Shown here piece after piece: positions 42,752 through 52,359 of a stretch of 64,000 nucleotides of DNA. The stretch comes from Aureimonas glaciei (GTDB lineage: Bacteria; Pseudomonadota; Alphaproteobacteria; Rhizobiales; Rhizobiaceae), in NCBI RefSeq assembly GCF_014643375.1, contig NZ_BMJJ01000007.1:232002-296001 (forward strand). The letters run 5' to 3'. Below the pieces are notes generated by a model. It saw only the letters and a list, made by a program, of their open reading frames with translations. It ran no database searches and was not told the DNA's origin. Both the position numbers and the translations under genes were made by a program. How positions within the stretch are numbered: position 1 is the first letter of the stretch; the number at the start of each line of letters is the position of its first letter.

Positions 42752-43873
42752 ATGGATGACACTCTGGATGTGTTTGTTGCCGGAGCTGGCATCGCAGGCC
42801 TCGCGCTAATGCGCGAACTTCATCGGAGGAACATTCGGGCGCTGGCCGTGGATCAACGAGCGGGCCCGGCTGACGCGGGTCTTGCCGTCAATCTCCCCGG
42901 CAATGCCATCGCCGCACTTCGGCGACTTGGTCTCGGCGACGCTATGGCTGGGCACGGGCGGTCCGTCGAGCGCCGCGAGTATCGGTCCGCTGCCGGCGGT
43001 CTCCTCTTCGCCGTCGATGAGAGAAAGTTTTGGGGTTCCGATCTGACGCCGCGTTGCATGCGACGAGGTGATCTGGCGTCTCTGCTGGCAGGAGGCCTGC
43101 CCGAGCAGGCCGTGCGATGGGGCACGCAGGTCACTTCGGTCTCGGAATCGTCAGGGCGAGTTGTAATCGGAACGCTTGCTGATCGCCGATACGCGTCGAA
43201 GTTTCTCGTCGGCGCAGACGGGATACACTCGACCGTTCGTCGGCTGCGGTTCGAAAGTACCGGGACGCTCTCGGCGCGTTTGGCATCCGCCAGTTGGCGG
43301 TTCATGGCACCGGATCCGGGTGTGGACTGCTGGACGATATGGGCCAGCGCAGATGCCCTGGTTCTCCTAATCCCGGTGGATCATGGAGAGGTCTATGGCT
43401 GGGCCGCGGCGACCAAAGACCGGGGTAAGCTCGACGACCCAGCCATTCTCCGAAATCTCTTGCGCAGCTTTCCCGTCCTAGTCCGGGAGACCGTCGAGGC
43501 AGCACTCTCCTCGACGGGGCGGATGCATTATTCGCCGCTTGAGGAGGTACGGGCCTCGAAGTGGAGCAGCGGCCGCACGCTCCTCATCGGAGATGCCGCA
43601 CACGCCACCGGGCCAGTTTGGGCTCAAGGCGCGGCACTCGGACTCGAAGATGCCCTCGTTCTAGCCGAACTCGTCGGCTCGCGTTCCGACTGGACCCTGA
43701 TTGGCGAAGATTTCGAGCGACTCCGGCGGCACCGGGTGGACCATGTGCAGGCTATGACTGATCGCATGTCGAGGGTTGCTCAAATGCCCGTTCAACTTCG
43801 CAACACGCTGATGCGCTTTATTGGATCGCGAAGCTACAAGATGACATATGAGCCGCTGAAGGCTCCTCTGTAG
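42752..43873 (+). CDS. FAD-dependent monooxygenase (PHBH-type fold)
   Basis: 373 residues. Rossmann FAD motif VAGAGIAGLALMRELHRRN at the start and the second FAD motif LLIGDAAHATGPVWAQGAAL, as in class A flavin hydroxylases and TetX-like enzymes. It would hydroxylate an aromatic or similar substrate using NAD(P)H and O2. AAGGGA precedes the ATG. Stand-alone gene following an AraC regulator. Confidence 0.85.
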   Translation: MDDTLDVFVAGAGIAGLALMRELHRRNIRALAVDQRAGPADAGLAVNLPGNAIAALRRLGLGDAMAGHGRSVERREYRSAAGGLLFAVDERKFWGSDLTPRCMRRGDLASLLAGGLPEQAVRWGTQVTSVSESSGRVVIGTLADRRYASKFLVGADGIHSTVRRLRFESTGTLSARLASASWRFMAPDPGVDCWTIWASADALVLLIPVDHGEVYGWAAATKDRGKLDDPAILRNLLRSFPVLVRETVEAALSSTGRMHYSPLEEVRASKWSSGRTLLIGDAAHATGPVWAQGAALGLEDALVLAELVGSRSDWTLIGEDFERLRRHRVDHVQAMTDRMSRVAQMPVQLRNTLMRFIGSRSYKMTYEPLKAPL

Positions 43874-44549
43874 ATCCGACCGTCTTGTCGGCGTCGGTGG
43901 CTACGAGCCACTCGGCGGCGCCGTTCTGTTGTGCTCGACGGTCGTCGCTCCGGAGCGACGCGGCGAAATCAACGGAAGGCATATAGCCGAAGTGCTGATG
44001 CCTCGGGCAGCCGACGCAGGTGCCTGCGAGACTACGCTCTGACGGCGGGACGGAGACGTCCCTGGTGACGCTAGGCGCCAAGCGTCGGAAGAAGATTGGC
44101 GGGTAGCGATCTTGGCTGCCATCATCCTCTTTCTAGTTCAGGCCCGAACTAAAGGGTACGAACGAAGATGTTTCAGTCCCCCGGCGGAGCGCGCCTCCAG
44201 GGCGGGAGAGGTGACCTCCGAGAGGCTTCTCGAAGCAAGAACCACCGGGGGGTATTCCACTCTCCTCAGGTGCAGGCCTAGCCGAAAGGATGGCCATTGC
44301 CGCGACGATCGAATCATGCCGTTCCAATTTTACGAAGGCGGCCGCCATCCTGAGAGCATCAAGGATGACGCTTTAGGGGAGAAAGAGAAAATACCCGATT
44401 TCCATCGACGGGCGCGTCTTCAGGGGATAGTCGGACCAGAATTGAGTTGTAATGCCGAGAGCGGTTTCTTCCGCTTATGAAATTTACGGCGGCCACAATG
44501 ACGCATTGCCTCCGTCATTCGGGGTGCCTCATTTCGGCGGCCTCTGGTT
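43874..44549. other. Intergenic region with an operator-like dyad
   Basis: About 680 bp between convergent flavin monooxygenase genes with no convincing gene. TAGTTC-AGGCCC-GAACTA at 44134-44151 is a perfect 6-bp-arm dyad, probably an orphan operator from a deleted gene. The length and lack of coding suggest a decayed segment. Confidence 0.4.
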
Positions 44550-45656
44550 TCACTCGAGAGATGCGCCGAGCCTTCTCCCGAGTTGAACAACTGAACGTCC
44601 TAGCTGTAACCTGTGATCCTCGAACTGCCTTCCCCCTTCGGCCGTCCAGCCGTCGTTGACGGCATTAGCAAGAGCCAGCGCATCTCCAGCGGCCTTCGCC
44701 ACGCCCATCGCCGTATGCGGCCTTGCAACAAAGGCAGCGTCGCCAAGCAGAACTATGCGCCCGTCGATCATGCGGGGTGTCTCCATGTCGAAGATCGCCT
44801 GCACGAACGGCGCGCCCCCTGCTTCGAACACGGATGCAAAAGCTGGAGGCAGATCCCGCACGGCGGCTTCGAGCAAGGCGCGTTCGGCTTGCGGTTTCAG
44901 GCTCCCGGGCGGCAACGAGAACGGATGCGTTCGCCCGTCCTTGTCGGCCAATGTCGACTGTAGGTCATCGTCGCGGCGGTACCAGACGGCGTTGTAGCGT
45001 CTCAGCCCAGGCTCGAGTTCGCCCTTGGCACCGGGCACGGTGTATCCGAGCGCCTGGCCTCCAGGCATGTGGTAGAATGCGAAGCGATCGGACAGCGCCT
45101 CTGCCGCAGGCAAAGGAAGCAGTCGTTCTGGCACGATGGCGCGCCAGGCGACATATCCGGCATAGATCGGGCCTCGATCATCAGGGACCACCGAGGCACG
45201 AACGGCTGATCCGATGCCGTCCGCGCCCACAATCAGGTCCGCCTCGATGCGTGCCCCATCATCCAACTCGAGCCATGCCGACCTGGCATCCTGTCCGGCG
45301 GCCACCACGGCCCGGCCGACATGGTGGTCCTGGCTTGCGATCACTTGGCGGACCGCAAGGTAGAGCCGATCCCACGAGATCTGCATCTGCGGTCTTGGAT
45401 CTCGCTGGAGGACTTCTCCAGACCGACCGAGAACGATGCGCTCGCGTGCAACAACGCCAACGCGTGCCGCCTCGTGAAGCCCGAGGGTCTGGAGGAGATC
45501 GAAGACCTCCTGCTGAGGCACAAGGCCCGCGCCCCGTCCTTCCAGCCCCGAGCGCGAGCGCTCGAACACCTGGACCCCATGACCAGTCCGGGACAGCAAG
45601 GCCGCAGCGAACAAGCCAGCCATTGATCCGCCTGCGATCGCGATCCGCATGGTCAT
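44550..45656 (-). CDS. FAD-dependent monooxygenase (second)
   Basis: 368 residues. N-terminal FAD motif [32 protein letters not shown] (the DG motif of this class) and [19 protein letters not shown]. The start ([10 protein letters not shown]) overlaps the MFS stop by 4 nt (ATGA), so an exporter and a hydroxylase are made together. They may act on the same compound, for example an antibiotic or aromatic toxin. The upstream continuation of this frame is antisense-like and is rejected. Confidence 0.88.
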   Translation of the reverse strand: MTMRIAIAGGSMAGLFAAALLSRTGHGVQVFERSRSGLEGRGAGLVPQQEVFDLLQTLGLHEAARVGVVARERIVLGRSGEVLQRDPRPQMQISWDRLYLAVRQVIASQDHHVGRAVVAAGQDARSAWLELDDGARIEADLIVGADGIGSAVRASVVPDDRGPIYAGYVAWRAIVPERLLPLPAAEALSDRFAFYHMPGGQALGYTVPGAKGELEPGLRRYNAVWYRRDDDLQSTLADKDGRTHPFSLPPGSLKPQAERALLEAAVRDLPPAFASVFEAGGAPFVQAIFDMETPRMIDGRIVLLGDAAFVARPHTAMGVAKAAGDALALANAVNDGWTAEGGRQFEDHRLQLGRSVVQLGRRLGASLE

Positions 45657-46840
45657 GCCCTCCGCAGGAGGCTGATGACTTGCAGGGCGGTCGCCAAGGC
45701 AGCGAAGATGGCGCCGAGGGCAGCAACCGCGCCCCATCCTCCAACGGCCCAAGCCTTGATGGCGGCAGCCGAGCCAAGGGCTCCACCGAGGAACATCGCG
45801 CACATGAAGATGGTGTTCAGGCGTCCACGGGCCTCCGGACGAAGCGCATAAACGAGGTGCTGGTTGGAGACGAGCGCTCCCTGCATGCCGAAGTCGAGGA
45901 TCACCACGCCGACGACGAGGCCCGGGATCGAGGTCCAGAACCCGAAGAGGATCCACGACAGGAAGACCAGCGCGGCGCCGAGTACGATCACCTCGTGCGG
46001 TCCGCGACGGTCGGCAATGCGTCCGGCGATCGGCGCCGCCAGGATTCCGACGGCACCGACGATCCCGAACAGGCCGGCAATATCGGCTCCGAGGCCGAAG
46101 GGTGGCTCCTGAAGACGGAGCGCGAGGATGGTCCAGAAGGCGCTGAAGGCGGCGAACAGGAGGCCCTGCGTGATGGCCGCCAACCTCAAGGCACCGAACT
46201 CGAGCCAGAGGCCGACGAGCGAACGCATGGCGGCGAGGTAGCTCAACGCGGCGGCAGGGACGCTGCGGGGAAGCCGTGCCGCCATCAGCGCTCCGGCGGC
46301 CAGCGCCATGGGAACGCCGAGCCAGAACATGGCGCGCCAGCCCAGGTTGGTGGCGACGAAGCCCGCCAGGGTCCGGCTGAGGAGAATGCCGCAGAGAAGG
46401 CCCGCCATCACGGTGCCAACCGTCGCACCCCGACGCTCCGGTGCCGCCAGATGGGCGGCGAAGGGAACGATCTGCTGTGCAGCGGTGGCGGCCGCTCCTA
46501 CCAGCACGGATGCCAGCACGATGGTGATCGCGCTTGGAGCGACCGCAGCCATCGCAAGGGCAGCGGCGAGCGCCAGGAACTGCACGACGATGAGGCGCCG
46601 GCGCTCCAAGATGTCGCCGAGGGGAACGAGCAGGAACAAGCCGGCGGCGTAGCCGAGCTGCGTCGCCGTCGGCACAAGGGTGGTGGCGGTGCCTGGAAGA
46701 TCGCGCTCCATCACGCCTAGCATCGGCTGATTGTAATAGATGTTCGCGATGGCGATGCCCGCAGCCGCCGCCATGGCGAAGGTCAGGCCTCGTCCCATCG
46801 CAGTGCTGGGCGCGTCCGTTTGCGTCGATACCGTTGTCAT
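45653..46840 (-). CDS. MFS transporter (drug-efflux type)
   Basis: 395 residues from the ATG at 46840, preceded by GGAGG at 5-nt spacing. Twelve hydrophobic segments. Helix 1 contains [13 protein letters not shown], typical of the YnfM/BCR-like MFS subgroup, and [14 protein letters not shown] is motif A. First gene of a two-gene operon with the FAD monooxygenase. Confidence 0.87.
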   Translation of the reverse strand: MTTVSTQTDAPSTAMGRGLTFAMAAAAGIAIANIYYNQPMLGVMERDLPGTATTLVPTATQLGYAAGLFLLVPLGDILERRRLIVVQFLALAAALAMAAVAPSAITIVLASVLVGAAATAAQQIVPFAAHLAAPERRGATVGTVMAGLLCGILLSRTLAGFVATNLGWRAMFWLGVPMALAAGALMAARLPRSVPAAALSYLAAMRSLVGLWLEFGALRLAAITQGLLFAAFSAFWTILALRLQEPPFGLGADIAGLFGIVGAVGILAAPIAGRIADRRGPHEVIVLGAALVFLSWILFGFWTSIPGLVVGVVILDFGMQGALVSNQHLVYALRPEARGRLNTIFMCAMFLGGALGSAAAIKAWAVGGWGAVAALGAIFAALATALQVISLLRRA

Positions 46841-47154
46841 GTGAACCTCCGAGGGCCGTTCGTTCCGTTGCAATTCGAAGCATCCGCAGGTCACGCCGAG
46901 CCGCCGCATGCGATTGCCAAACGAGATCGCGGCCGGGGTGGAGAGCGATGGGTCGGAAACACTTGCAGACTTCGTACGACTCGTGCAGCCAAGTCTGAAT
47001 GCTTCTGTCCGGCGACGAACTTGCGCCTCGTGAAGGATCGAGCACACCCATACTTAGATATGCAAATCTTCGTATAGATTGGAGCTCGAGCTCATCGGCG
47101 TATCTCCTTGGACATCGGACGGCCTATCGCCGTTCCCTGGCAAAGGAGACCGAC
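46841..47154. promoter_or_regulatory. Divergent promoter region (MFS operon / dps) with A/T-rich dyad
   Basis: No gene. ATACTTAGAT (47050-47059) and ATCTTCGTAT (47066-47075) form an imperfect dyad (8 of 10 positions), with AGAT/ATCT words alternating through it. It lies about 80 bp before dps and could bind a regulator of either gene; none is encoded in the gap. Confidence 0.4.
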
Positions 47155-47682
47155 ATGGACACGAACACCACATCCCTCACGATGGCGCACCGCGAGCTCG
47201 GCACCCCCACGGATCTGGGATCAATGTCGACCGGGGAGATCGGAGCGGGGCTGAAGGGACTTTTGGCGGACGTGTTCGCCCTCTACCTCAAGACCAAGAA
47301 CTTCCACTGGCACATGAGCGGTCCGCACTTTCGCAACTACCACCTGATGCTCGACGAACAGGGCGACCAGATCTTCGCCATGACCGACCCCATCGCCGAA
47401 CGGGCTCGCAAGATCGGCCGGACCACGATCCATTCGATCTCCGACATCGGCACCCGCCAGCGCATCCTGGACAACAATGCCGAGTACGTGGAGCCCAAGG
47501 ACATGCTGGCCGAACTCCACGGCGACAACAAGCAGCTCGTCGCGGAACTACGTGCCGTTCACGCCCTTTGTGACGAGTACAATGATGTCGCAACGGCCAG
47601 CCTGATCGAGGTCTGGATCGACGAGACCGAACGGCGCGCGTGGTTTCTCTACGAAAGCTGCCGCTCCCCCGCCACCACGTAA
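47155..47682 (+). CDS. dps: Dps/ferritin-like DNA-protection protein
   Basis: 175 residues. Dps ferroxidase ligands at the dimer interface are present (KTKNFHWHMSGPHFRNYHLM, then DEQGDQIFAMTD), and the four-helix layout and length are normal. It stores iron and protects DNA from peroxide. The ATG at 47155 follows AAAGGAG. Followed by a strong hairpin. Confidence 0.88.
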   Translation: MDTNTTSLTMAHRELGTPTDLGSMSTGEIGAGLKGLLADVFALYLKTKNFHWHMSGPHFRNYHLMLDEQGDQIFAMTDPIAERARKIGRTTIHSISDIGTRQRILDNNAEYVEPKDMLAELHGDNKQLVAELRAVHALCDEYNDVATASLIEVWIDETERRAWFLYESCRSPATT

Positions 47683-47713
47683 ACGACAGGCACGCAGCAG
47701 GCTTGCAAGGTTC

Positions 47714-47763
47714 CAGCACATCACCCGTTCCGGCCCTCCAGGCCCGGGGCGGGTGATGTGCTG
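47714..47763 (+). terminator. Strong hairpin after dps
   Basis: CAGCACATCACCCG (47714-47727) pairs perfectly with CGGGTGATGTGCTG (47750-47763): a 14-bp stem, 31 bp after the dps stop. There is no long T-run, but the position fits a terminator. Confidence 0.65.
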
Positions 47764-47953
47764 AGAGCGCGATGCTTCGTGAAAGAGTTACAGCGCCGAA
47801 GGAAGCCGCCTGTCGACGTGCCGTCGATACCGCCGGAGGCGCAGGTCTCGCGCTGGATCGCACCGACTGCCAGGACTGCGCGGATACAAAGAGTTAGAGC
47901 GTCCCTTGTGCGTCCGACAAGATCCTCTCAGGCGAACGCCGCTGACGGCTCGA

Positions 47954-48379
47954 TCAGTGGATCGCGTCTTCGATCGCGTCAAGCAGAGCATCCGGATCGA
48001 TCGGCTTTGTCAGAAACGCCCGTGCCCCGGCGCCGAGGGCTTGGTCGCGGGCGGCGGCGGTCGGGAAGGCGGTCATGACGATGAGGGGTTGCTTGCAGCC
48101 AAGTCGTGCCATCTCAGCCTGAAGTTCGAGCCCCGTCATGCCCGGCATGTGCAGGTCCGTGACGATGCATGCGAGTTCGTCCAGCGCATCGCATGAGAGC
48201 AGGTCCGCGGCCCCCGAGAAGCTTATCGCGATCATCCCTGCCGAACGCAGGAGGCTGTCGATGCTGCCGCGGACACCTGGGTCGTCGTCCACGACTGCTA
48301 TCAAAGGGGAAGGGGTCAAAGGTCTCGCTCCGGTGGTCGTCGCAGCAAGCCGCTGAACACTCGATACAAATGTGCCCAA
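47954..48379 (-). CDS. Stand-alone response-regulator receiver protein
   Basis: 141 codons if started at a TTG (48379); the start is uncertain. REC-domain residues: acidic pair in IAVVDDDPGV, phospho-acceptor Asp in ACIVTDLHMPGMTGLE, Thr in LIVMTAFPT and Lys in AFLTKPIDPD. No output domain. Last gene of a leftward signalling operon, 22 bp after the FixJ-like gene; possible phosphate sink or relay for the kinase. Confidence 0.75.
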   Translation of the reverse strand: MGTFVSSVQRLAATTTGARPLTPSPLIAVVDDDPGVRGSIDSLLRSAGMIAISFSGAADLLSCDALDELACIVTDLHMPGMTGLELQAEMARLGCKQPLIVMTAFPTAAARDQALGAGARAFLTKPIDPDALLDAIEDAIH

Positions 48380-48401
48380 GCGAGCCCGAGCACCACCATA
48401 C

Positions 48402-49049
48402 TCAGGTGTTATAGCGATGGATTGACTCGTCCCGGACGCCCAGGACCTCGGCCATCCGCACGAGATCGGCCAGGGACTGTGCGTCCATCTTGCGCATCAC
48501 GTTGCCACGATGGATCTTCACCGTAATCTCGGACAGCTCAAGCCGGGCGGCGACCTGCTTGTTCATGAGGCCCGTGACGACGAGGCCCATCACGTCACGC
48601 TCGCGTGGTGTCAGCCGATCGTAGGAAGCCCGGAACACGGCGTTGCCTGCGTCCTCGGTCCGGCGCAGGCGATCGGCCTCGACCGCCGCCCCCACCGCGT
48701 CGAGGAGCTGATCGTCGCCGAAGGGTTTGGGCAGGAAGTCGATGGCGCCAGCGCGCATGCCCCGCACCGTCATCGGAATGTCTCCGTGCCCGGTGATGAG
48801 CACGACGGGCACACGGATTCCGGACATCACCAGTTGCTCTTGAAAGTCGAGACCGCTTTCCCCGGAGAGCCGCACGTCGAGTAGAAGGCAGGAGGCAAGG
48901 TCACGCGCGGGATCGGCCATGAAGGCGGCCGTGGTCTCGAACAGGGACACGTCGAACCCGCTCGACCGCAAGAGGCTGCCAATCGATCCCCGAACCTCGA
49001 CATCGTCGTCGACCACGCAGACATGACCGATCAATCCATCAGCCTTCAT
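48402..49049 (-). CDS. FixJ-type response regulator
   Basis: 215 residues. Receiver domain with phospho-acceptor Asp in [15 protein letters not shown], the FixJ-like switch [20 protein letters not shown] and [12 protein letters not shown]. The LuxR-type DNA-binding domain follows ([35 protein letters not shown]). It overlaps the kinase gene by 4 nt, so they form a cognate pair. Confidence 0.88.
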   Translation of the reverse strand: MKADGLIGHVCVVDDDVEVRGSIGSLLRSSGFDVSLFETTAAFMADPARDLASCLLLDVRLSGESGLDFQEQLVMSGIRVPVVLITGHGDIPMTVRGMRAGAIDFLPKPFGDDQLLDAVGAAVEADRLRRTEDAGNAVFRASYDRLTPRERDVMGLVVTGLMNKQVAARLELSEITVKIHRGNVMRKMDAQSLADLVRMAEVLGVRDESIHRYNT

Positions 49050-50569
49050 GCTGCGGCCCTTTCAGCACTCGTTTCTACAGGGAGATGAAAGCGGAAGGTC
49101 GCCCCACCGCGGGCGTTGGCTGCCGCTGTCAGAGCGCCACCATGCTGCTCGACGATCGAGCGGCAGATTGACAAGCCCATGCCCATGCCATCGCTCTTCG
49201 TGGTAAAGAAGGGACGGAACAGGGTCTCGGGATCCAGATGCGCGACGCCGACGCCGCAGTCGCTTACCTCGACGAGGACCCGGGCTCCATCGAGCTTTGC
49301 CTCCACACAGAGTTCTCGCTGACCAGGATTGACGGTGGTCATCGCCTGCTGCGCGTTCAACAGGAGGTTCATCAGCACCTGCTGGATCTGCACGCGGTCG
49401 CCTGAGATGTCCGGCAGATCCGGAGCTACGGAAACGTGCAGATCGACCGCGTTTGCCTGGAAGTCCCGTTCGAGAAGAGCCACCGTTTCGTCGATCAAAG
49501 GGCGGATCTCCAGCCGGCTGGGCTTCGGGTCCGCGTTGCGTGCCAGATCCCGAACGCGCGCGATCACCTCGGCGGCCCGTGTTCCGTTCGCCGCGATGTG
49601 GTCGAGGCAGTCGGAGACCTCGGTGGGGTTCGGGACATCGCGGGCAAGCCAGCGCTTGCCGGACTTGGCGTAGGTAATGATCGCCGAAAGCGGCTGGTTG
49701 ACCTCATGGGCGATGGAGGCAGCAAGTTGCCCAAGCGTCGTCACACGCGCCATATGGGTGAGCTCGGCCTGCGACTGGGCAAGCCTTGCCTGTGTCCGGT
49801 TGCGCTCGGTGAGGTCAAGCGCCATCACCAGCACGTGCTTCCAACCGTCATGGTCTGCCGGCAGGGTCACGCGCAACACGACGTCTACAGTCTCCCCGTC
49901 CAGCGTCTTGAACTGGACCTCTTCCTCAACCGCAGCTTCGCCGCCCATGAGCCGAGAGAAGATGCGTGAAAGGCCATGCTGGGCGCTTGTCGTGTGATGG
50001 AGCGAGAGCCCGTTGGCGATGAGCAGGGTTCGATCGTCGTAGCCGAAGAGCTGGGCGGCAGCCTCGTTCGCATTCCGGATCTTCGCCCTGTCCGCCACAG
50101 ACTGGACAAGGTCGAGGGTCGGCGCCGCGCCATTGCGCAGGCGAGCGTAGGCAGCCGACCAGTCGGACTCCCAGATGGGAAAGCCTGCGGCATTGAAGAT
50201 CAACCGATAGCGCGTGTCGGATCGCTGGCGCTCGGCGGCGGCATTGATCTGCCGGGCAGAAAGAATGGCCGTGATCCAGATCGCGACGAGGCTGACGGCC
50301 AAGCGGATCGCAGGCGAGCCCAGCGGCTCCGTCCAATGAGATACGACGTAGCCAGTGACGGCCAACGCCGTGCAGACGGCAGCAGTGGTCAGCACGAGCT
50401 TTCGGGAGTGACCCCGAGCGGAGATCAGGACAACCGTGGTGTAAAGGACGGCGACGGCGCCCTGGAACGGGGTGAGAACATCCGCGGCGAAGATCGCTAA
50501 TGCTGTTATGGCGGCCGCGGCAGCCTGTACTCGCGCAGCCAGTCGCCTTGCACCCGGGTCGCCCATCAT
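49046..50569 (-). CDS. PAS-domain sensor histidine kinase (FixL/DctS-like)
   Basis: 507 residues from the ATG at 50569, preceded by AAAGAGG. Three to four membrane helices (residues about 15-105), a PAS domain ([18 protein letters not shown]), then HisKA with His288 in [14 protein letters not shown] and an ATPase domain ([10 protein letters not shown]-box, VSDCGVGV G1, [19 protein letters not shown]2). It phosphorylates the FixJ-type partner. The PAS lacks an obvious heme histidine by eye, so the signal is unknown. Confidence 0.87.
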   Translation of the reverse strand: MMGDPGARRLAARVQAAAAAITALAIFAADVLTPFQGAVAVLYTTVVLISARGHSRKLVLTTAAVCTALAVTGYVVSHWTEPLGSPAIRLAVSLVAIWITAILSARQINAAAERQRSDTRYRLIFNAAGFPIWESDWSAAYARLRNGAAPTLDLVQSVADRAKIRNANEAAAQLFGYDDRTLLIANGLSLHHTTSAQHGLSRIFSRLMGGEAAVEEEVQFKTLDGETVDVVLRVTLPADHDGWKHVLVMALDLTERNRTQARLAQSQAELTHMARVTTLGQLAASIAHEVNQPLSAIITYAKSGKRWLARDVPNPTEVSDCLDHIAANGTRAAEVIARVRDLARNADPKPSRLEIRPLIDETVALLERDFQANAVDLHVSVAPDLPDISGDRVQIQQVLMNLLLNAQQAMTTVNPGQRELCVEAKLDGARVLVEVSDCGVGVAHLDPETLFRPFFTTKSDGMGMGLSICRSIVEQHGGALTAAANARGGATFRFHLPVETSAERAAA

Positions 50570-50676
50570 CGCCGCCTCTTTCCAGCTCGCCGCCGCACCT
50601 CGTCGGGTCATCGGCAAGCTGTATGAAGGAGCGCCCGTACGCAACCCGCGTGTCGTGTAGTGGGAGATCCATGAGG

Positions 50677-51336
50677 TCAACAGCACGGAACCGCAAGCAC
50701 GAAGCGTGTGCCGGGTCGGAGGTTCTCCCACCATAGCGAGGCACCAAGGCGCTCGGCCGTCGATGCTATCAGCCTGCTTCCAAGACCGCGTCCCTTGGTC
50801 TCGCCATCGAGACCTTTGCCCTTGTCTTCGACGACCAGTTTGTAGCCACCCCTAGTCCTTTGAACCGACAGCGTCACGATACCGGACACTCCAGCCGGAT
50901 AGGCGTATTTGCAGGCGTTCAGGATGACCTCGGTGACGATGATGCCAAGCGAGCTTACGTCCCCCGCCTCGACGTTGATGGGTCTGTCGCCGGCGGCGTC
51001 CACGACAATGACGTGCTGGCCTGCACAACCGAGAGCCAGTTGCCGGACGAGTTCACCGACATAGGCGCCGAGGTCGACCGCACCCTCCGTCGAGCGGTGG
51101 AGATGACGGTGAACACCCGCCACCGCGGCGACGCGATGGAGCGTGCTCTCCAGCGCGGCACGGGCATGCGGATCCTTCGCCCGGCGCGCTTCCATGCCAA
51201 TGAGGGCAGACACAAGTTGCAAGCTGTTGGCGATCCTGTGGTCGGCTTCTTCTGCGGCGGTGGGAACGGGGAGCGTACGGGAGCCGAGGACCGCCATCCC
51301 TTCGGGGATCATGCTGCTACCGGACATCATGCTCAT
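50677..51336 (-). CDS. Cytosolic HisKA_2/HWE-type histidine kinase
   Basis: 219 residues from the ATG at 51336 (a GTG at 51345 is also possible). H-box of the HisKA_2 type ([17 protein letters not shown]), ATPase N-box [15 protein letters not shown]1 [10 protein letters not shown] and G2 [17 protein letters not shown]. No sensor or membrane region, so it probably needs a partner or acts on the receiver protein in the same operon. Such kinases in alphaproteobacteria often feed the general stress response. First gene of the operon; a 26-bp-arm palindrome lies just upstream. Confidence 0.82.
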   Translation of the reverse strand: MSMMSGSSMIPEGMAVLGSRTLPVPTAAEEADHRIANSLQLVSALIGMEARRAKDPHARAALESTLHRVAAVAGVHRHLHRSTEGAVDLGAYVGELVRQLALGCAGQHVIVVDAAGDRPINVEAGDVSSLGIIVTEVILNACKYAYPAGVSGIVTLSVQRTRGGYKLVVEDKGKGLDGETKGRGLGSRLIASTAERLGASLWWENLRPGTRFVLAVPCC

Positions 51337-51393
51337 CGGGTCCACCGTTGCCGTTGATTTGGTCGTGGGGGACCTTCGACGATGGGTTCCATT

Positions 51394-51457
51394 CGCGATA
51401 TCATACGGAGGTTTGGGGCGCGGCGTTCATGGCCCCAAACCTCCGTATGATACCGCG
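51394..51457. repeat. Long inverted repeat, 26-bp arms, 12-nt loop
   Basis: Left arm 51394-51419 and right arm 51432-51457 are complementary with a single mismatch; the inner 21 bp are perfect (starting TATCATACGGAGG on the left). It occupies the divergent promoter region between the kinase operon and the hydrolase operon. It could be an operator pair, a cruciform or a small mobile-repeat relic. Confidence 0.9.
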
Positions 51458-51528
51458 TCACTGCCGACTGCCCGATGTTGAGGTCACCGGACGCATCATG
51501 GCGAAGCGTCCCTCATCCGGAGGCCAAC

Positions 51529-52350
51529 ATGGCTTACTTCACCACCACGGACGGTACGCAGATCTTCTACAAGGACTGGGGTCAGGGGCAGCCCGTCCTC
51601 TTCAGCCATGGCTGGCCGCTTAGCGGCGACGCATGGGACTCGCAGATGCAGTTCCTCGGCTCGAAAGGCTACCGCGTCATCGCCCACGACCGCCGCAGCC
51701 ATGGACGGTCGGACCAGACGTGGGACGGCAACCACATGGACCGCTACGCTGCCGACCTGTCGGAGCTCATCGAGTTTCTCGATCTCAAAGATGTCGTCCT
51801 CGTGGGCCATTCAACGGGCGGGGGCGAGATTGCGCATTACGTCGGCACCTACGGCTCGGCACGGGTCGCGAAGATGGCCTTGGTCAGCGCCGTGCCGCCG
51901 CTGATGGTGAAGACGGCGGGAAACCCCAATGGCACGCCGATTGAGGTGTTCGACGGCATCCGCAAAGCCGTGCTCGACAACCGCTCGCAGTTCTATCTCG
52001 ATCTCGCCACGGCCTTCTTCGGCTTCAACCGCGAAGGCGCCGCCGTTTCGGAGGGCACGCGCCAGGAGTTCTGGCGCGAGGGAATGCAGGGCGGCATCAA
52101 GGGCCACTACGACTGTATCCGGGAGTTCTCCGAGGTCGACTATACTGACGACCTGCGGAAGATCGACGTTCCGGTTCTGGTGGTGCACGGAGACGACGAC
52201 CAGATCGTGCCGATCGACGCGGCGGGACGACGCTCGGCGGAGATCCTCCCCCATGCTGTCCTAAAGGTCTATGAGGGCGCGCCGCACGGCCTGCCCATCA
52301 CGATGCACGATCGGCTGAATGCTGATCTCCTTGCCTTCATCGCGGACTGA
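51529..52350 (+). CDS. Chloroperoxidase-like alpha/beta hydrolase (cytoplasmic)
   Basis: 273 residues. Core motifs: [27 protein letters not shown], nucleophile [12 protein letters not shown], acid in HGDDDQIVP, base in GAPHGLP. These match the cofactor-free haloperoxidase/esterase family. The start at 51529 follows GGAGG. The exported paralogue is at 56301-57287. First gene of an operon with the TrxR-like flavoprotein and the zinc finger. Confidence 0.88.
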   Translation: MAYFTTTDGTQIFYKDWGQGQPVLFSHGWPLSGDAWDSQMQFLGSKGYRVIAHDRRSHGRSDQTWDGNHMDRYAADLSELIEFLDLKDVVLVGHSTGGGEIAHYVGTYGSARVAKMALVSAVPPLMVKTAGNPNGTPIEVFDGIRKAVLDNRSQFYLDLATAFFGFNREGAAVSEGTRQEFWREGMQGGIKGHYDCIREFSEVDYTDDLRKIDVPVLVVHGDDDQIVPIDAAGRRSAEILPHAVLKVYEGAPHGLPITMHDRLNADLLAFIAD

Positions 52351-52359
52351 GCGCGACCT

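Noticed and set aside
44723..46720. 665-codon plus-strand open frame
   Set aside because: Antisense of the MFS and FAD monooxygenase genes; Arg/Gly/Glu-rich product with no motif.
44550..47051. Single 833-residue protein spanning exporter and monooxygenase
   Set aside because: The N-terminal part is an out-of-frame reading of the MFS gene; the true junction is an ATGA overlap at 45653-45656.
49046..50734. Longer histidine kinase start at 50734
   Set aside because: The extra 55 residues overlap the preceding kinase gene and have no membrane or domain character; AAAGAGG supports 50569.
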